Positions 7,805 to 17,003 of a stretch of 64,000 nucleotides of DNA are shown in pieces. The first letter of the stretch is position 1. The number at the start of each line of letters is the position of its first letter. The stretch is from NCBI RefSeq assembly GCF_003703475.1, contig NZ_RDQM01000001.1:211044-275043 (forward strand). Direction: 5' to 3'. Position numbers and translations under genes: made by a program. The notes beneath the pieces were generated by a model. It was not told the DNA's origin, did no database searches, and worked only from the letters and a program-made list of their open reading frames with translations. The DNA comes from Allofranklinella schreckenbergeri. Its GTDB lineage: Bacteria > Pseudomonadota > Gammaproteobacteria > Burkholderiales > Burkholderiaceae_C.

Positions 7805-10231
7805 TCACTGACTGGCTCGCACCAACCGCACCGGACCACCGCCGCCGACGTAGCGGTGGAGGTGGTAGTCGACGAAGCCGCTGCCGAAATAGACGAACCA
7901 GGCGCGGCGTGGAGCACGTCCAAAAGGCGTCGCTGTCAAATATTCCATATCCATACCGAATGCGGTATTCGGGAATATGGCGGCATCAATAGCCGGATTC
8001 ACGCAGCTTCGGTCCGCTAGGCTGGAGAGTTCCTTCACGTTGGGCAGGCGCCAGCCTGCCTGCTCTTTGGCGTGTGCCAAGGCGGCTTCATGTGTCATTC
8101 GGCTGGCCGTGCCGGTGCAAGTCATGCCGTCCCAACTCTGGCCCACGCTGCACCGCGCCCAGGTCAGGCCGGTTTCCATGTCTTTCACTTCATTGCCGTT
8201 GACACCTGTTGGCACAAAACGCCCCGATGCGCTGCTGGGACACGTAGCTTGCACGGGGGGCGCTGCGCCACGCACTAAGCGAACCGCCCCCTGTATGTAG
8301 CCACGGCTATGGCGCTCAAGCCAGCTTGTGGCCCCGTGTCTGAAATCGACGAACCAAGCGTAGGCAGGTTCACTTGCATATGAGTCTGAAGCCCAATGGG
8401 CAGCCCAATAGGTGTTGGAATCATCCCAAGTGTGCGGGAACCAGTCCGTGTTGATAGCGGGGTCGGGGTAGGGTTTGCTGTAATCCACCAGGCCTTGCAA
8501 CTCCCGCACGGTGGGCAGGCGCCAGTCGTTGAAGCCGCACAGGCCCTGGGCGTTGACCTGGGCCACGTATTCACTGGTATCGCGCGCTCGGCCGTCGCCA
8601 TAGTTGGTGTAGCGCTTGGCGTAATGGCGCAGGTGGCTGCTGTCATCGACCTTGCCTTCCCAGATCAGGCCGGTGACCGTGTCCTTGACGCATTCGGTCT
8701 TGTCGTAATGGCCGCCGCCGGGCTTGGGTACGTGGGCATAGCTCATGGGGTTGATGTGGCGGCGCATGCCGTCTTGTTTTTCCCCGCCGCTCAGGGCAAT
8801 GGCCTCGGGGCTGTCGCAGGCCACCAGGTTGTGGCTGCCCGCCTCGTAACACTGCTGGTCAGTGATGCCGGTGTGGGGCAGTTTGGGGACGAAAGGTGGC
8901 GGTGGCGGTGGCGGCGGCGGTGGTGGCGGTGTGAACGATTCGGCGGTCACGGTGTAGACGCCGTCGATGAGTGTGCCGCCGTTGGCCTGCTCATCGGTGC
9001 GCACGCGCGCGAGGCGCTGGCCAGGCTGGCCGCTCAGGGTGCAGCTTTGCTTGAAGCCGCTGCCATCGGGCTGCACGTCGGTGGGGGCTGTGCAGCGGGT
9101 TTCGGGGATTTGCAGGGTGGCCGTGGCGGGCAGATCGCGGCCTTTGACGGTAAAGACGGTGGCATGCCCGAGCGCGACGCGCCAGGGCATGATGCTGTCG
9201 AGTTTGGGGATGGGGGTGGGTTGGGGCGGCTGCGGTTCAGGGTTGGGGGCCGCGCTGGTGGCCTGGATGGTTTTGCGGTCGATGGCCTGGCCGCTTTCCG
9301 CGGTTTGCACGGTGGCCGTGCGTTTGCCTGCATCGCCGCCCAAGGTGCAGTTTTGGGTGAAGCCGCTGCCGTTGCATTGCACTTGTACGGGGGCGTCGCA
9401 TTGGGCGTTGCCAATGTTCAGCCGTGCGGTGCTGGGCAGGTGTTGGCCCCGGATGGTGAAGCGGGTGGCTTGCCCTGCCTGGGCTTGGTCGGGGGTGAGG
9501 CTGGCCAGTTGGGGCTTGGCTTGTGTTTGGCGCAGGGAGTCGCTGGGGGCGGCGACTTGGCCGCGCATGAAGTCGCGCACTTGCTCGGGCGTGGGGACGA
9601 CGGCGGCGGTGATGGCCTGCATCCATTGGCGCACGGTTTCTTCGTCTTTGGCGTCGTAGGTGGCTTGCTGGTTTGTGCCGTCCAGGTCGGCATCGACGGT
9701 GCGGGTGAAGAAGTTGGCGGCGGCCAGTTTGTGCTCGATGGCGCGTTTGTCGTCGTTTTGCGCGCCTTGCAGGATGCGGTAGGCCAGGTCGGCGGCGCTG
9801 TAGCGCCCGTCACGGTAGCCGTCGATGTAGTGTTGTTTGCCTTCGGCGTCGGGGGCTTTGCCAAAGAGGGCCTGGTAAATCTTGTCGATGGCATCGCCGA
9901 TGGTTTCTGGCGTGATGTCGCCGTAGAGGCGCTTGGCTTCTGCGGAGTTGCCAAAGTCGGCCAGGATGGTGGTGATGTCGCCTCCTGCTTTTTCTGCCCA
10001 GTAGCGCAGCCCGGCGGGGTCGCCGGGGCGCAGGTAGAAGGCGAGGTAGACGGCCTGGATGTCCTGGTAGCCGCTGGGCAGGGGCTGGGCGACGCAGGTG
10101 GCGACGCTGATGGGCGATGCGGCAGGCGCAGCGGGTTGGGTGGCGGTGCTGGCGACCTGGGCGGACAAGGCCAGGCCAGCGCCAAGCGCGGCAACGCTTA
10201 ACCCGTGGCGGCGAAATGGGGGGATGGACAT
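7805..10231 (-). CDS. Secreted DUF4214 / DUF1566 (Lcl-type) repeat protein
   Basis: An 808-residue exported protein. It starts at 10231 after AAGGAGGAG and has a signal peptide (LSVAALGAGLALSAQVAS). Next come a DUF4214-like helical region (about residues 50-210, from YQDIQAVYLAFYLRPGDPAG), two Cys-containing IPT-like repeats of about 75 residues (near 245-325 and 345-425), a run of 12 prolines, and two DUF1566/Lcl C-terminal-like C-type-lectin domains, each ending in VRLVR. The Pro run is a likely hinge, and the last domains are likely ligand-binding. Adhesin or cell-surface binding is an inference. The last 21 codons before PVRLVR all end in a pyrimidine, unlike the matching part of the first DUF1566 copy. 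Confidence 0.75.
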   Translation of the reverse strand: MSIPPFRRHGLSVAALGAGLALSAQVASTATQPAAPAASPISVATCVAQPLPSGYQDIQAVYLAFYLRPGDPAGLRYWAEKAGGDITTILADFGNSAEAKRLYGDITPETIGDAIDKIYQALFGKAPDAEGKQHYIDGYRDGRYSAADLAYRILQGAQNDDKRAIEHKLAAANFFTRTVDADLDGTNQQATYDAKDEETVRQWMQAITAAVVPTPEQVRDFMRGQVAAPSDSLRQTQAKPQLASLTPDQAQAGQATRFTIRGQHLPSTARLNIGNAQCDAPVQVQCNGSGFTQNCTLGGDAGKRTATVQTAESGQAIDRKTIQATSAAPNPEPQPPQPTPIPKLDSIMPWRVALGHATVFTVKGRDLPATATLQIPETRCTAPTDVQPDGSGFKQSCTLSGQPGQRLARVRTDEQANGGTLIDGVYTVTAESFTPPPPPPPPPPPPFVPKLPHTGITDQQCYEAGSHNLVACDSPEAIALSGGEKQDGMRRHINPMSYAHVPKPGGGHYDKTECVKDTVTGLIWEGKVDDSSHLRHYAKRYTNYGDGRARDTSEYVAQVNAQGLCGFNDWRLPTVRELQGLVDYSKPYPDPAINTDWFPHTWDDSNTYWAAHWASDSYASEPAYAWFVDFRHGATSWLERHSRGYIQGAVRLVRGAAPPVQATCPSSASGRFVPTGVNGNEVKDMETGLTWARCSVGQSWDGMTCTGTASRMTHEAALAHAKEQAGWRLPNVKELSSLADRSCVNPAIDAAIFPNTAFGMDMEYLTATPFGRAPRRAWFVYFGSGFVDYHLHRYVGGGGPVRLVRASQ

Positions 10232-10507
10232 GGCGAAGACTCCTCCTTGATGGTGGGGCGGTCAGGGTTGAGAGGGAAGGCGCGAGAGCGAAGCGGACGC
10301 AAGAACCCGGCGACGCCTATGGCGTGGCCGGGTGTGTAGAGAGCAATCCAGTGGAGTGTAGCGATTGCTTGTATGCGGGTAAGTTCTGCAAGCTGCTTTT
10401 TTGCCGATGAAGAGGTCAGGAAAACCCTGACGCCCTGGCGCCCCCCGGCACCCTGCCCTCTCTATTGCCGGCGGGAGAGGGCTTGGCAGCTACCAAAGCG
10501 ATCTTTT
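10232..10507. other. Non-coding leader region with two hairpins
   Basis: No gene is supported here. A symmetric hairpin at 10306-10332 pairs CCCGGC with GCCGGG and CGCC with GGCG around a TAT loop; it lies 75 nt upstream of the start of the DUF1566 protein gene, so it may be in its 5' leader. A second inverted repeat pairs GCCCTCTC (10455-10462) with GAGAGGGC (10475-10482). The two could be regulatory or could terminate proB transcripts reading leftward. I see no convincing promoter. Confidence 0.4.
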
Positions 10508-10583
10508 ATTTCAAATCAAAAGCAAAAAAATCACTCCATTTCGGCAATTCAGTTATGGAGTTATTTTTATCTTGATATGAAAT
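10508..10583. repeat. AT-rich palindrome, copy 1
   Basis: The left arm begins ATTTCAAATCAAAAG and the right arm ends TTGATATGAAAT. Inner arms CTCCAT/ATGGAG flank the core TTTCGGCAA. It lies 22 nt beyond the proB stop codon. Confidence 0.85.
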
Positions 10584-10605
10584 TCTTGAGAGGATGCATG
10601 CAAGC

Positions 10606-11835
10606 TCACACCAGCACCAGGTTATCGCGGTGCACCATCTCCGGCTCAGCCACGTAGCCCAGCAGGCCTTCGATGTCGTCGGAGCTGTGGCGGCAGAGTT
10701 TGCGCGCCTCCTGATCGTTGTAATTGGCCAGGCCGCGCCCGATCTGGCGGCCCGATTCGTCTTCGATCGCAATCACTTCGCCGCGCGTGAAGGCCCCGCG
10801 CACAGCCACCATGCCCACGGGCAGCAGGCTTTTGCCCTCGCTGGCGATTTTGCTGACCGCGCCTGCGTCGATCACCACCGCGCCGTGCAGTTGCAAATGG
10901 TCGGCCAGCCATTGCTTGCGCGCTTGCAGTTTGTGCATGGGGGCGTAGAGCAGCGAGCCGATGTTGTGCTCGCCGCCCATCAGGCGCGGCAGGATGTCGC
11001 GCTCGCGCCCCCAGGCGATGATGGTGGATGCGCCCGAGCGCGCCGCGCGCTTGGCCGCCAGCACTTTGGTGAGCATGCCGCCGGTGCCGATGGCTGAGCC
11101 GGCCCCGCCCGCCATGGCCTCCAGCGCCACATCGCCCGCCTGGGCCAGATGCACCTTGGTGGCCTCGGGGTGCTTGCGCGGATCGGCGGTGTAAAAGCCG
11201 TTCTGGTCGGTGAGGATGATGAGCAAATCGGCCACCACCAGATTGGCTACCAGCGCCGCCAGCGTGTCGTTGTCGCCAAAGCGGATTTCGTCGTTGACCA
11301 CCGTGTCGTTCTCGTTGATGACGGGCACGATGCCGCGTTTGAGCAGCGTCAGCAGCGTGACGCGGGCGTTGAGGTAGCGCTCGCGGTCGGCCATGTCGGC
11401 GTGGGTCAGCAGCACCTGCGCGCTGCCGAGCTGGTAATGGCGCAGCATGGTTTCGTACATCTGCACCAGGCCCATTTGCCCCACGGCGGCGGCGGCTTGC
11501 AATTCGTGCAGCTCGCGCGGGCGGCGGGCCATGCCCATGCGCTTCATGCCCTCGGCAATGGCGCCGCTGGAGACCATGATGACTTCGCGCCGCTGGCCAT
11601 TGTCCGTGCCCTTACCTGCACCGCCCTGCGGGCCGCCGCGCACGATCAGGCTCAACTGCCGCGCCCATTCGCTGATCGCCGCCGCATCCAGCCCCTGGCC
11701 CTGGTTGGTGACCAGGCTGGAGCCGACCTTGACCACGATGCGCCGTGCATGGCGCACCTGATCCCAGGCGTTGGCGCCATCGGTGGAGGGATGGGAGTGA
11801 GAAAAAGCCTTGTCCTGCTGCTGCATATCCATCAT
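10606..11835 (-). CDS. proB: Glutamate 5-kinase
   Basis: Cytoplasmic kinase that phosphorylates glutamate in the first step of proline synthesis. The amino-acid-kinase domain starts at [16 protein letters not shown], with later motifs [18 protein letters not shown] and [14 protein letters not shown]-terminal PUA domain (from about [20 protein letters not shown]) matches the long bacterial form. The start was placed at 11835, preceded by AGGTG at 7 nt; in-frame ATGs at 11832 and 11826 are alternatives. The product is about 409 residues, some 30 longer at the N-terminus than usual. In many relatives the gene follows obgE; here it stands alone between a repeat and an antitoxin relic. Confidence 0.95.
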   Translation of the reverse strand: MMDMQQQDKAFSHSHPSTDGANAWDQVRHARRIVVKVGSSLVTNQGQGLDAAAISEWARQLSLIVRGGPQGGAGKGTDNGQRREVIMVSSGAIAEGMKRMGMARRPRELHELQAAAAVGQMGLVQMYETMLRHYQLGSAQVLLTHADMADRERYLNARVTLLTLLKRGIVPVINENDTVVNDEIRFGDNDTLAALVANLVVADLLIILTDQNGFYTADPRKHPEATKVHLAQAGDVALEAMAGGAGSAIGTGGMLTKVLAAKRAARSGASTIIAWGRERDILPRLMGGEHNIGSLLYAPMHKLQARKQWLADHLQLHGAVVIDAGAVSKIASEGKSLLPVGMVAVRGAFTRGEVIAIEDESGRQIGRGLANYNDQEARKLCRHSSDDIEGLLGYVAEPEMVHRDNLVLV

Positions 11836-11857
11836 CGGCTGGCACCTGCTGCACCCG

Positions 11858-12160
11858 TCAAGCATGGGGGGCAGCAGGCGCAAATATTGCGAAAAAAGCC
11901 CGCGATTCTGGCATAGGGCTTGACTGGCGCCTGCAAGCCAGAGCGTGTGCTGTTTTGCAGGTGATGGCGATTGATTCCGCTTGCGCAGCCTGAATGTCCG
12001 TCTGGATTTGGTCGAGCGCGAGCGGTTCAAGCTCGCCAGCGCGTGCAGCGCGCATGGCATCGGAGAGCGTCAACCCCATGACTGCCAGCACAGCCGCTGC
12101 TTCTTTCTTCACCTGTCCGTTGATGCGGGCCTGAACCACCGGGTCAGAAGTCAAAGCCAT
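11858..12160 (-). CDS. Orphan RelB/DinJ-like antitoxin, decayed C-terminus
   Basis: A 100-residue reading frame with a strong ribosome-binding site (AAGGAG, 4 nt spacer). The N-terminal part looks like a DinJ ribbon-helix-helix ([18 protein letters not shown], then GLTLSDAMR). The normal continuation is missing: after AMR it goes straight to [16 protein letters not shown] and then to sequence with no family likeness. No toxin gene adjoins it; proB begins 22 nt downstream. It is probably a degraded antitoxin that may still bind DNA, for example the dinJ operator at the 5.8-kb locus. That role is speculation. Confidence 0.55.
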   Translation of the reverse strand: MALTSDPVVQARINGQVKKEAAAVLAVMGLTLSDAMRAARAGELEPLALDQIQTDIQAAQAESIAITCKTAHALACRRQSSPMPESRAFFAIFAPAAPHA

Positions 12161-12193
12161 TTTTCTCCTTCTGCAACCATCATGCAGCTTTTT

Positions 12194-12269
12194 TTGCAAA
12201 ACAAAAGGATAAAAAATCAACCTATTTCGGCAATATAGTAAATTAATCTAATTTACTATTGATTTGCAA
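12194..12269. repeat. AT-rich palindrome, copy 2
   Basis: The outer arms are TTGCAAA and TTTGCAA, with core ATTTCGGCAAT. A strong extra hairpin, ATAGTAAATTA/TAATTTACTAT, lies on the right side. The dnaE stop codon begins 2 nt beyond the right end. Confidence 0.8.
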
Positions 12270-12270
12270 T

Positions 12271-15200
12271 TCATCCATACACCATCTGCACCCCAACGCC
12301 GCCGTTGAGCACGCGCAGGGCGTGCAGGGCTTCTTCACTGGGGAAGATGGCCTGGGCGGGCGGCGCAAGCAGGGCGACGGTGGCGCTGTCTGTCCCGGCC
12401 TGGCATTGCATGTGCAGGCGCAGGCGCACGCCTGCCGGGCGGGCGGGGGCATCCTCCTCCGGGTGGACTGTGCTGGCCGGGGCTTCTTCCTGGGCGATGG
12501 CGTGCAGGATGGCGTTGGGGTCCATGGGGGCGTCGCCTTCGGCTTCGGCAAGAACGGCCAGGCGGGCGTCGAAGGCGTCTTCGGGGGCCACGGTCTGGGG
12601 GCCGGAAGCGCTTGGGGCCGGGCCGGGTTTGGCGGGCGCTGCGGCGGCGGCTGGCCGGGGGCGGTGCGCTTGCAGCCAGGCGTCCAGTTGTTGCAGGGCA
12701 TCGGGCTTGGTGGCGATGGCGTCGTCCCAGTCCAGGCGCAGCCAGCGGCCAAAGGCGCAGCGCGCCTGGGGCAAGTCCATGACGTCGATAACGCTCAGGC
12801 GCGGCTCGAAGCCGTTGCGCCCGGGCTGGTAGCGGACGTTGAGGATGACGAGTTCGTCTTCGCGGATGTAGTCGCCGCTGCGCGCCATGAGGGCTTCGTC
12901 CACCACGGCTTCGATGCCGCCGCTTTTGTCATCAAGCTGGAAGATGAAGACTTTGCCGCGCTGGCCGTTGACGCTGCGCAGCTCGCCAACGATGCCTGCC
13001 ACGCGTTGGGGTTCGCGGCTGTCTTGCAGGTCGGCGATGGGGGTGCGGGCGAATTGGCGCACTTCGGCCTCGTATTCGTCGAACAAGTGGCCGGAGAGGA
13101 AAAACCCCAGCGCGGTTTTCTCGTGCAGCAGGCGCTCGCGCACGCCCCAGGGCAGCACGGTTTGCAAGGGCGGCTCCTGGCCGCTGGCACCGATGGCGTC
13201 GTCGCCGAGCATGTCGAACAGGCCGCCCTGGTTGGCGTTGGCCAGTTGGGTGGCGGCCCATTCAAAGGCGATATCCAGCGTGCCCAGCAAGGCGGCGCGG
13301 TTGGGCTCCAGGCGGTCGAATGCACCGGCTTTGATGAGGGCTTCGACGGTGCGCTTGTTGATCTTGTGCTTGTCCACGCGCAGGCAGAAGTCGAACAGGC
13401 TTTTGAACGGCCCGCTTTGGCGGCCTTTGTCGCCTTCGCCCCGGCCTTCGCGCGCGGCGATGATGGCTTCGATGGCGGCCTGGCCCGTGCCTTTGACGGC
13501 GCCCAGGCCGTAGCGAATGAGGCGGTCGCTGACGGGTTCAAAGCGCCAGGCGCCGTGGTTGATGTCGGGCGACTCGAAACGGATGCCGAATTTCTGCGCA
13601 TCGGCCAGCAGCACGGCGAGTTTGTCCGTGTCGTCCATTTCCACGGTCATGTTGGCGCAGAAGAATTCGGCCGTGTAATGCACCTTCAGCCAGGCCGTGT
13701 GGTAGGCCAGCAGCGAGTAGGCGGCGGCGTGCGATTTGTTGAAGCCGTAGCCGGCGAACTTCTCCATCAAGTCGAAGACTTCGTCGGCCTTGGCCTCGCT
13801 GATGCCGTTCTTGGCCGCGCCCTCGCGGAAGATCAGGCGGTGCTTGGCCATTTCCTCGGGCTTTTTCTTGCCCATGGCGCGGCGCAGCAAGTCGGCGCCG
13901 CCCAGCGAGTAGCCGCCCAGGATCTGCGCGGTCTGCATCACCTGCTCCTGATAGACCATGATGCCGTAGGTTTCGCTCAGCACCTTCTCCACCAGCGGGT
14001 GCGGGTACTCGACCTCCTCCTTGCCGTGCTTGCGCGCCACGAAGCTGGGGATCAGGTCCATCGGGCCGGGGCGGTACAGGGCGTTGAGGGCGATGAGGTC
14101 TTCCAGGCGGCTGGGGCGCGCTTCCTTGAGCATGCCTTGCATGCCGCGGCTTTCGAACTGGAACACGGCCTCGGTCTTGCCTTCCTGAAACAGCTTGTAG
14201 GTGGCCTTGTCGTCCAGCGGCAGCTTTTCAAAGGCGAAGTCCTGCTGGCCGGGGTGGCGGGCGATGATGAACTGGCGCGCCAGCTCCAGGATGGTGAGCG
14301 TGGCCAGGCCCAGAAAGTCGAACTTGACCAGGCCGATGGCCTCCACGTCGTCCTTGTCGTACTGGCTCACGGCCGCATCGCTGCCGGGCTGCTGGTACAG
14401 CGGGCAGAAATCGGTGAGCTTGCCCGGCGCGATCAGCACGCCGCCGGCGTGCATGCCGATGTTGCGTGTCAGCCCTTCGAGCTTTTGCGCCATCTCGATC
14501 AGGGATTTGACTTCCTCCTCGTTCTTGATGCGCGCGGCCAGCAGCGGCTCGGCGGCGAGGGCGTATTTCTCCTTGTCGGCCTCGCTGAGGTTTTCCGGCG
14601 GGTATTGCAAGGTGACGGGCTTGCCCGGCTTGTTGGGGATGAGCTTGCTGATGCCGTCGCAGAAGGTGTAGCTCATGTCCATCACCCGGCCCACGTCGCG
14701 GATGGCCGCGCGCGCGGCCATGGTGCCGAAGGTGGCGATCTGGCTGACGGCCTCGCGCCCGTACTTTTGCTTGACGTACTCGATCACGCGATCGCGGTTG
14801 GTCTGGCAAAAGTCGATGTCGAAGTCGGGCATGGAGACCCGCTCGGGGTTCAGAAAGCGCTCGAACAGCAGGTTGTATTGCAGCGGGTCCAGATCGGTGA
14901 TGGACAGCGCATAGGCCACCAGCGAGCCCGCGCCCGAGCCGCGCCCCGGCCCCACCGGGCAGCCGTTGGCCTTGGCCCACTGGATGAAGTCCGACACGAT
15001 CAGGAAGTAGCCGGGAAAGCCCATTTTCAGGATCGTCTCCAGCTCGAACTCCAGCCGCTGCACGTAGCGAGGGCGCTCGGCTTCCCGCCGGGCGGCGTCG
15101 GGGTACAGCAGCGCCAGGCGCTGCTCCAGCCCGGCGTGCGATTGCTGGCGGAAGTAGCTCTCGATGGTTTCCCCCTCGGGGATGGGGAAGTCCGGCAGGC

Positions 15201-16029
15201 GCGGCTTGCCCAGCACCAGCGTCAGATTGCAGCGCTTGGCGATCTCCACCGTGTTGGCGATGGCGCTGGGGATGTCGGCAAACAGCGCCTGCATTTGCGC
15301 GGCGGTCTTGAAATGCTGCTCGGGCGTGAAGCGGCGCTGGCGCTTTTGATCGCCCAGGATTTCGCCCTCGGCAATGCACACGCGCGCCTCATGGGCCTCG
15401 AACTCATCGGCATCGAGAAACTGGATCGGGTGCGTGGCCACCACCGGCAGCCCCGCCTTGGCCGCCAACTGCACGGCCTGGGCGATGTAGCGCTCGTCAT
15501 CGCGGCGGCCCGCGCGTTGCAGCTCGATGTAAAAGCGCCGGGGGAAGATGCGCGCCAGCTCCATCGCCCGCTCGAACGCCTGCGGGAAATCGCCATTGAG
15601 CAAGCTGCGCCCCACCGCCCCCTGCTGCGCGCCCGAGAGTGCAATCAGCCCCTGGCTGTGCTGCTCCAGTTGCGCCATGCTCACCTGCCCCATGCCCTGG
15701 GCCTGCGCGGCGGCGTGCTGCTTGTCCGTCCAGGCCAGCGCCAGCAGCGCGTTCAGGCTCAAATAGCCCTGCCAGTCCTGCACCAGCAGCAGCAGCCGCG
15801 TGGGCGCATCGCCAGGCGCCCCGGCCACCACCACCTCCGCGCCCAAAATGGGCTTGAGCCCCTTGCCGCGCGCCTTGGTATAGAACTTGACGGCGCCAAA
15901 CAGATTGTTCAAATCGCTGATGGCCAGGGCCGGCTGCCCATCCTTGGCCGCACGCGCGACCACATCGCCAATGCGGGCCGTGCCATCGACGACGGAAAAC
16001 TCAGTGTGCAAACGCAGGTGAATAAACAT
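12271..16029 (-). CDS. dnaE: DNA polymerase III alpha subunit
   Basis: Replicative polymerase of 1252 residues. The N-terminal PHP domain begins FIHLRLHTEFSVVDG. The polymerase core includes GPGRGSGAGSLVAYALSITDLDP and the catalytic MPDFDIDFC (two Asp). Helix-hairpin-helix and OB-fold parts follow (GIVGELRSVNGQRGKVFIFQLDD). The C-terminus has a Pro/Ala-rich linker. The start at 16029 gives the conserved N-terminus; there is no Shine-Dalgarno sequence, but a -10-like ACAAT lies about 10 nt upstream, so the mRNA may be nearly leaderless. The stop codon abuts AT-rich palindrome copy 2. Confidence 0.97.
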   Translation of the reverse strand: MFIHLRLHTEFSVVDGTARIGDVVARAAKDGQPALAISDLNNLFGAVKFYTKARGKGLKPILGAEVVVAGAPGDAPTRLLLLVQDWQGYLSLNALLALAWTDKQHAAAQAQGMGQVSMAQLEQHSQGLIALSGAQQGAVGRSLLNGDFPQAFERAMELARIFPRRFYIELQRAGRRDDERYIAQAVQLAAKAGLPVVATHPIQFLDADEFEAHEARVCIAEGEILGDQKRQRRFTPEQHFKTAAQMQALFADIPSAIANTVEIAKRCNLTLVLGKPRLPDFPIPEGETIESYFRQQSHAGLEQRLALLYPDAARREAERPRYVQRLEFELETILKMGFPGYFLIVSDFIQWAKANGCPVGPGRGSGAGSLVAYALSITDLDPLQYNLLFERFLNPERVSMPDFDIDFCQTNRDRVIEYVKQKYGREAVSQIATFGTMAARAAIRDVGRVMDMSYTFCDGISKLIPNKPGKPVTLQYPPENLSEADKEKYALAAEPLLAARIKNEEEVKSLIEMAQKLEGLTRNIGMHAGGVLIAPGKLTDFCPLYQQPGSDAAVSQYDKDDVEAIGLVKFDFLGLATLTILELARQFIIARHPGQQDFAFEKLPLDDKATYKLFQEGKTEAVFQFESRGMQGMLKEARPSRLEDLIALNALYRPGPMDLIPSFVARKHGKEEVEYPHPLVEKVLSETYGIMVYQEQVMQTAQILGGYSLGGADLLRRAMGKKKPEEMAKHRLIFREGAAKNGISEAKADEVFDLMEKFAGYGFNKSHAAAYSLLAYHTAWLKVHYTAEFFCANMTVEMDDTDKLAVLLADAQKFGIRFESPDINHGAWRFEPVSDRLIRYGLGAVKGTGQAAIEAIIAAREGRGEGDKGRQSGPFKSLFDFCLRVDKHKINKRTVEALIKAGAFDRLEPNRAALLGTLDIAFEWAATQLANANQGGLFDMLGDDAIGASGQEPPLQTVLPWGVRERLLHEKTALGFFLSGHLFDEYEAEVRQFARTPIADLQDSREPQRVAGIVGELRSVNGQRGKVFIFQLDDKSGGIEAVVDEALMARSGDYIREDELVILNVRYQPGRNGFEPRLSVIDVMDLPQARCAFGRWLRLDWDDAIATKPDALQQLDAWLQAHRPRPAAAAAPAKPGPAPSASGPQTVAPEDAFDARLAVLAEAEGDAPMDPNAILHAIAQEEAPASTVHPEEDAPARPAGVRLRLHMQCQAGTDSATVALLAPPAQAIFPSEEALHALRVLNGGVGVQMVYG

Positions 16030-16043
16030 GGGGCGCGATTGTA
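16030..16043 (-). promoter_or_regulatory. -10-like element next to the dnaE start
   Basis: Reading leftward, the sequence is CCTACAATCGCGCCCCATG, with TACAAT as a likely -10 box ending about 10 nt before the ATG. The same string precedes the protease gene at 30968, and a near-copy precedes gspC at 24695. This implies a very short 5' leader. Confidence 0.5.
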
Positions 16044-16076
16044 GGAGGGGGGCTGGCCTGCCGGAAAAGCAAGGCA

Positions 16077-16556
16077 TCACGCCGCCCACAGCGCGGGCTT
16101 GTTCACCATCAGCCAATACACCAGCGCCATGGCGATAAAGGCCGGGTAGCCCAGCGCCTCCCACCAGCGGGCCAGGCGTGCGTATTCATGGGGCAGGGCG
16201 CTGCCGCTGGCGTGGGCGGCCTGGGCCATGCGCGCCATGCGCAGTTGCAGCCACAGCACGGGTAGCCAGCAGGCGCCGGCCAGCGCGTACAGCGCCAGCG
16301 AGGCGGCCAGCCACGGCGTGCTCAGCGGCCAGCCGGCCCAGTAGGCCAGCAGCACGCCGGTGACGGGCTGCACGATGACGGCCGGCGTGGTGAACCAGGT
16401 GTCGGCGCGCACCACCAGGCGGCTGACCACGGCCTGTGCGGCCACGTTGCCCGAGCGGTTGGCGAAAAACATGTAGAAGGCCGAGCCAAAACCCGTGCCC
16501 ACCATGAGCACGCTGCTGAGGATGTGCAGCCATTTGACGATGAGGTAGCTGTTCAT
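16077..16556 (-). CDS. DUF2269-family integral membrane protein
   Basis: A 159-residue inner-membrane protein with about four predicted membrane helices (ILSSVLMVGTGFGSAFYMFF, PVTGVLLAYWAGW, LAASLALYALAGACW and PAFIAMALVYWLM). The opening LIVKWLHILSSVLMVGTGFG is typical of DUF2269. The function is unknown. Its start overlaps the stop of the DoxX-like gene by ATGA (16553-16556), so it is translationally coupled and is the last gene of the GbsR-led operon. It sits 47 nt before the dnaE start, on the same strand. Confidence 0.8.
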   Translation of the reverse strand: MNSYLIVKWLHILSSVLMVGTGFGSAFYMFFANRSGNVAAQAVVSRLVVRADTWFTTPAVIVQPVTGVLLAYWAGWPLSTPWLAASLALYALAGACWLPVLWLQLRMARMAQAAHASGSALPHEYARLARWWEALGYPAFIAMALVYWLMVNKPALWAA

Positions 16557-17002
16557 GGGGCGCTCCGGTAGAGGACGAAAAGAATGGCCAGGATGGGCAG
16601 GTTCTTGCTCAGCGGGCCGATGGGGTGCAGCCACAGCGTGGGCAGCAGTGCGGTGGCGGCCAGCGTCAGGCCCAACACGGCCAGGGCCGTGAGGGCGTAG
16701 GTGGCGCGGGTGGGCCGCCAGGTCAGCGCCAGCGCCAGGGCGATGTCCAGCGCCACGCCGCTGCCGATGAGCGCGTGCGCCAGCGGCCCCGGCGGCACGC
16801 CGCCGGCGCGCAGCAGCGCCAGGCTTTGGCCGTTCCACTCGATCAGGCTGGCGGCCACGGTGAGCCAGCACACGGCGATCAGGCTGGCGCGCAGCAGGCG
16901 CAGTGCGCCAGGGGCGTGGAGGCCATGCGGGCCGTGGCTGGCGGGGCCTGCGGGCGGGGTTGCAGATGGGGCTTCGAATGGGGTTGCAGGCGTGCGGCGC
17001 AT
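16553..17002 (-). CDS. DoxX-like membrane protein
   Basis: A 149-residue four-helix membrane protein of the DoxX-like type. Helices are visible at LRASLIAVCWLTVAASLIEW, ALIGSGVALDIALALALTW, YALTALAVLGLTLAATAL and LSKNLPILAILFVLY. The PLSKNLPIL segment near the C-terminus is characteristic. The start at 17002 lies 1 nt beyond the stop of the upstream SDR gene, and its end overlaps the DUF2269 gene. Such proteins are often linked to redox or thiol stress. A function with the neighbouring SDR and DCC proteins at the membrane is inferred from the operon only. Confidence 0.75.
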   Translation of the reverse strand: MRRTPATPFEAPSATPPAGPASHGPHGLHAPGALRLLRASLIAVCWLTVAASLIEWNGQSLALLRAGGVPPGPLAHALIGSGVALDIALALALTWRPTRATYALTALAVLGLTLAATALLPTLWLHPIGPLSKNLPILAILFVLYRSAP

Positions 17003-17003
17003 G

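Noticed and set aside
12259-16044. Very long open frame opposite dnaE (and similar ones opposite other genes).
   Set aside because: A typical antisense frame of high-GC coding DNA; its product has low-complexity composition, while dnaE is unmistakable.
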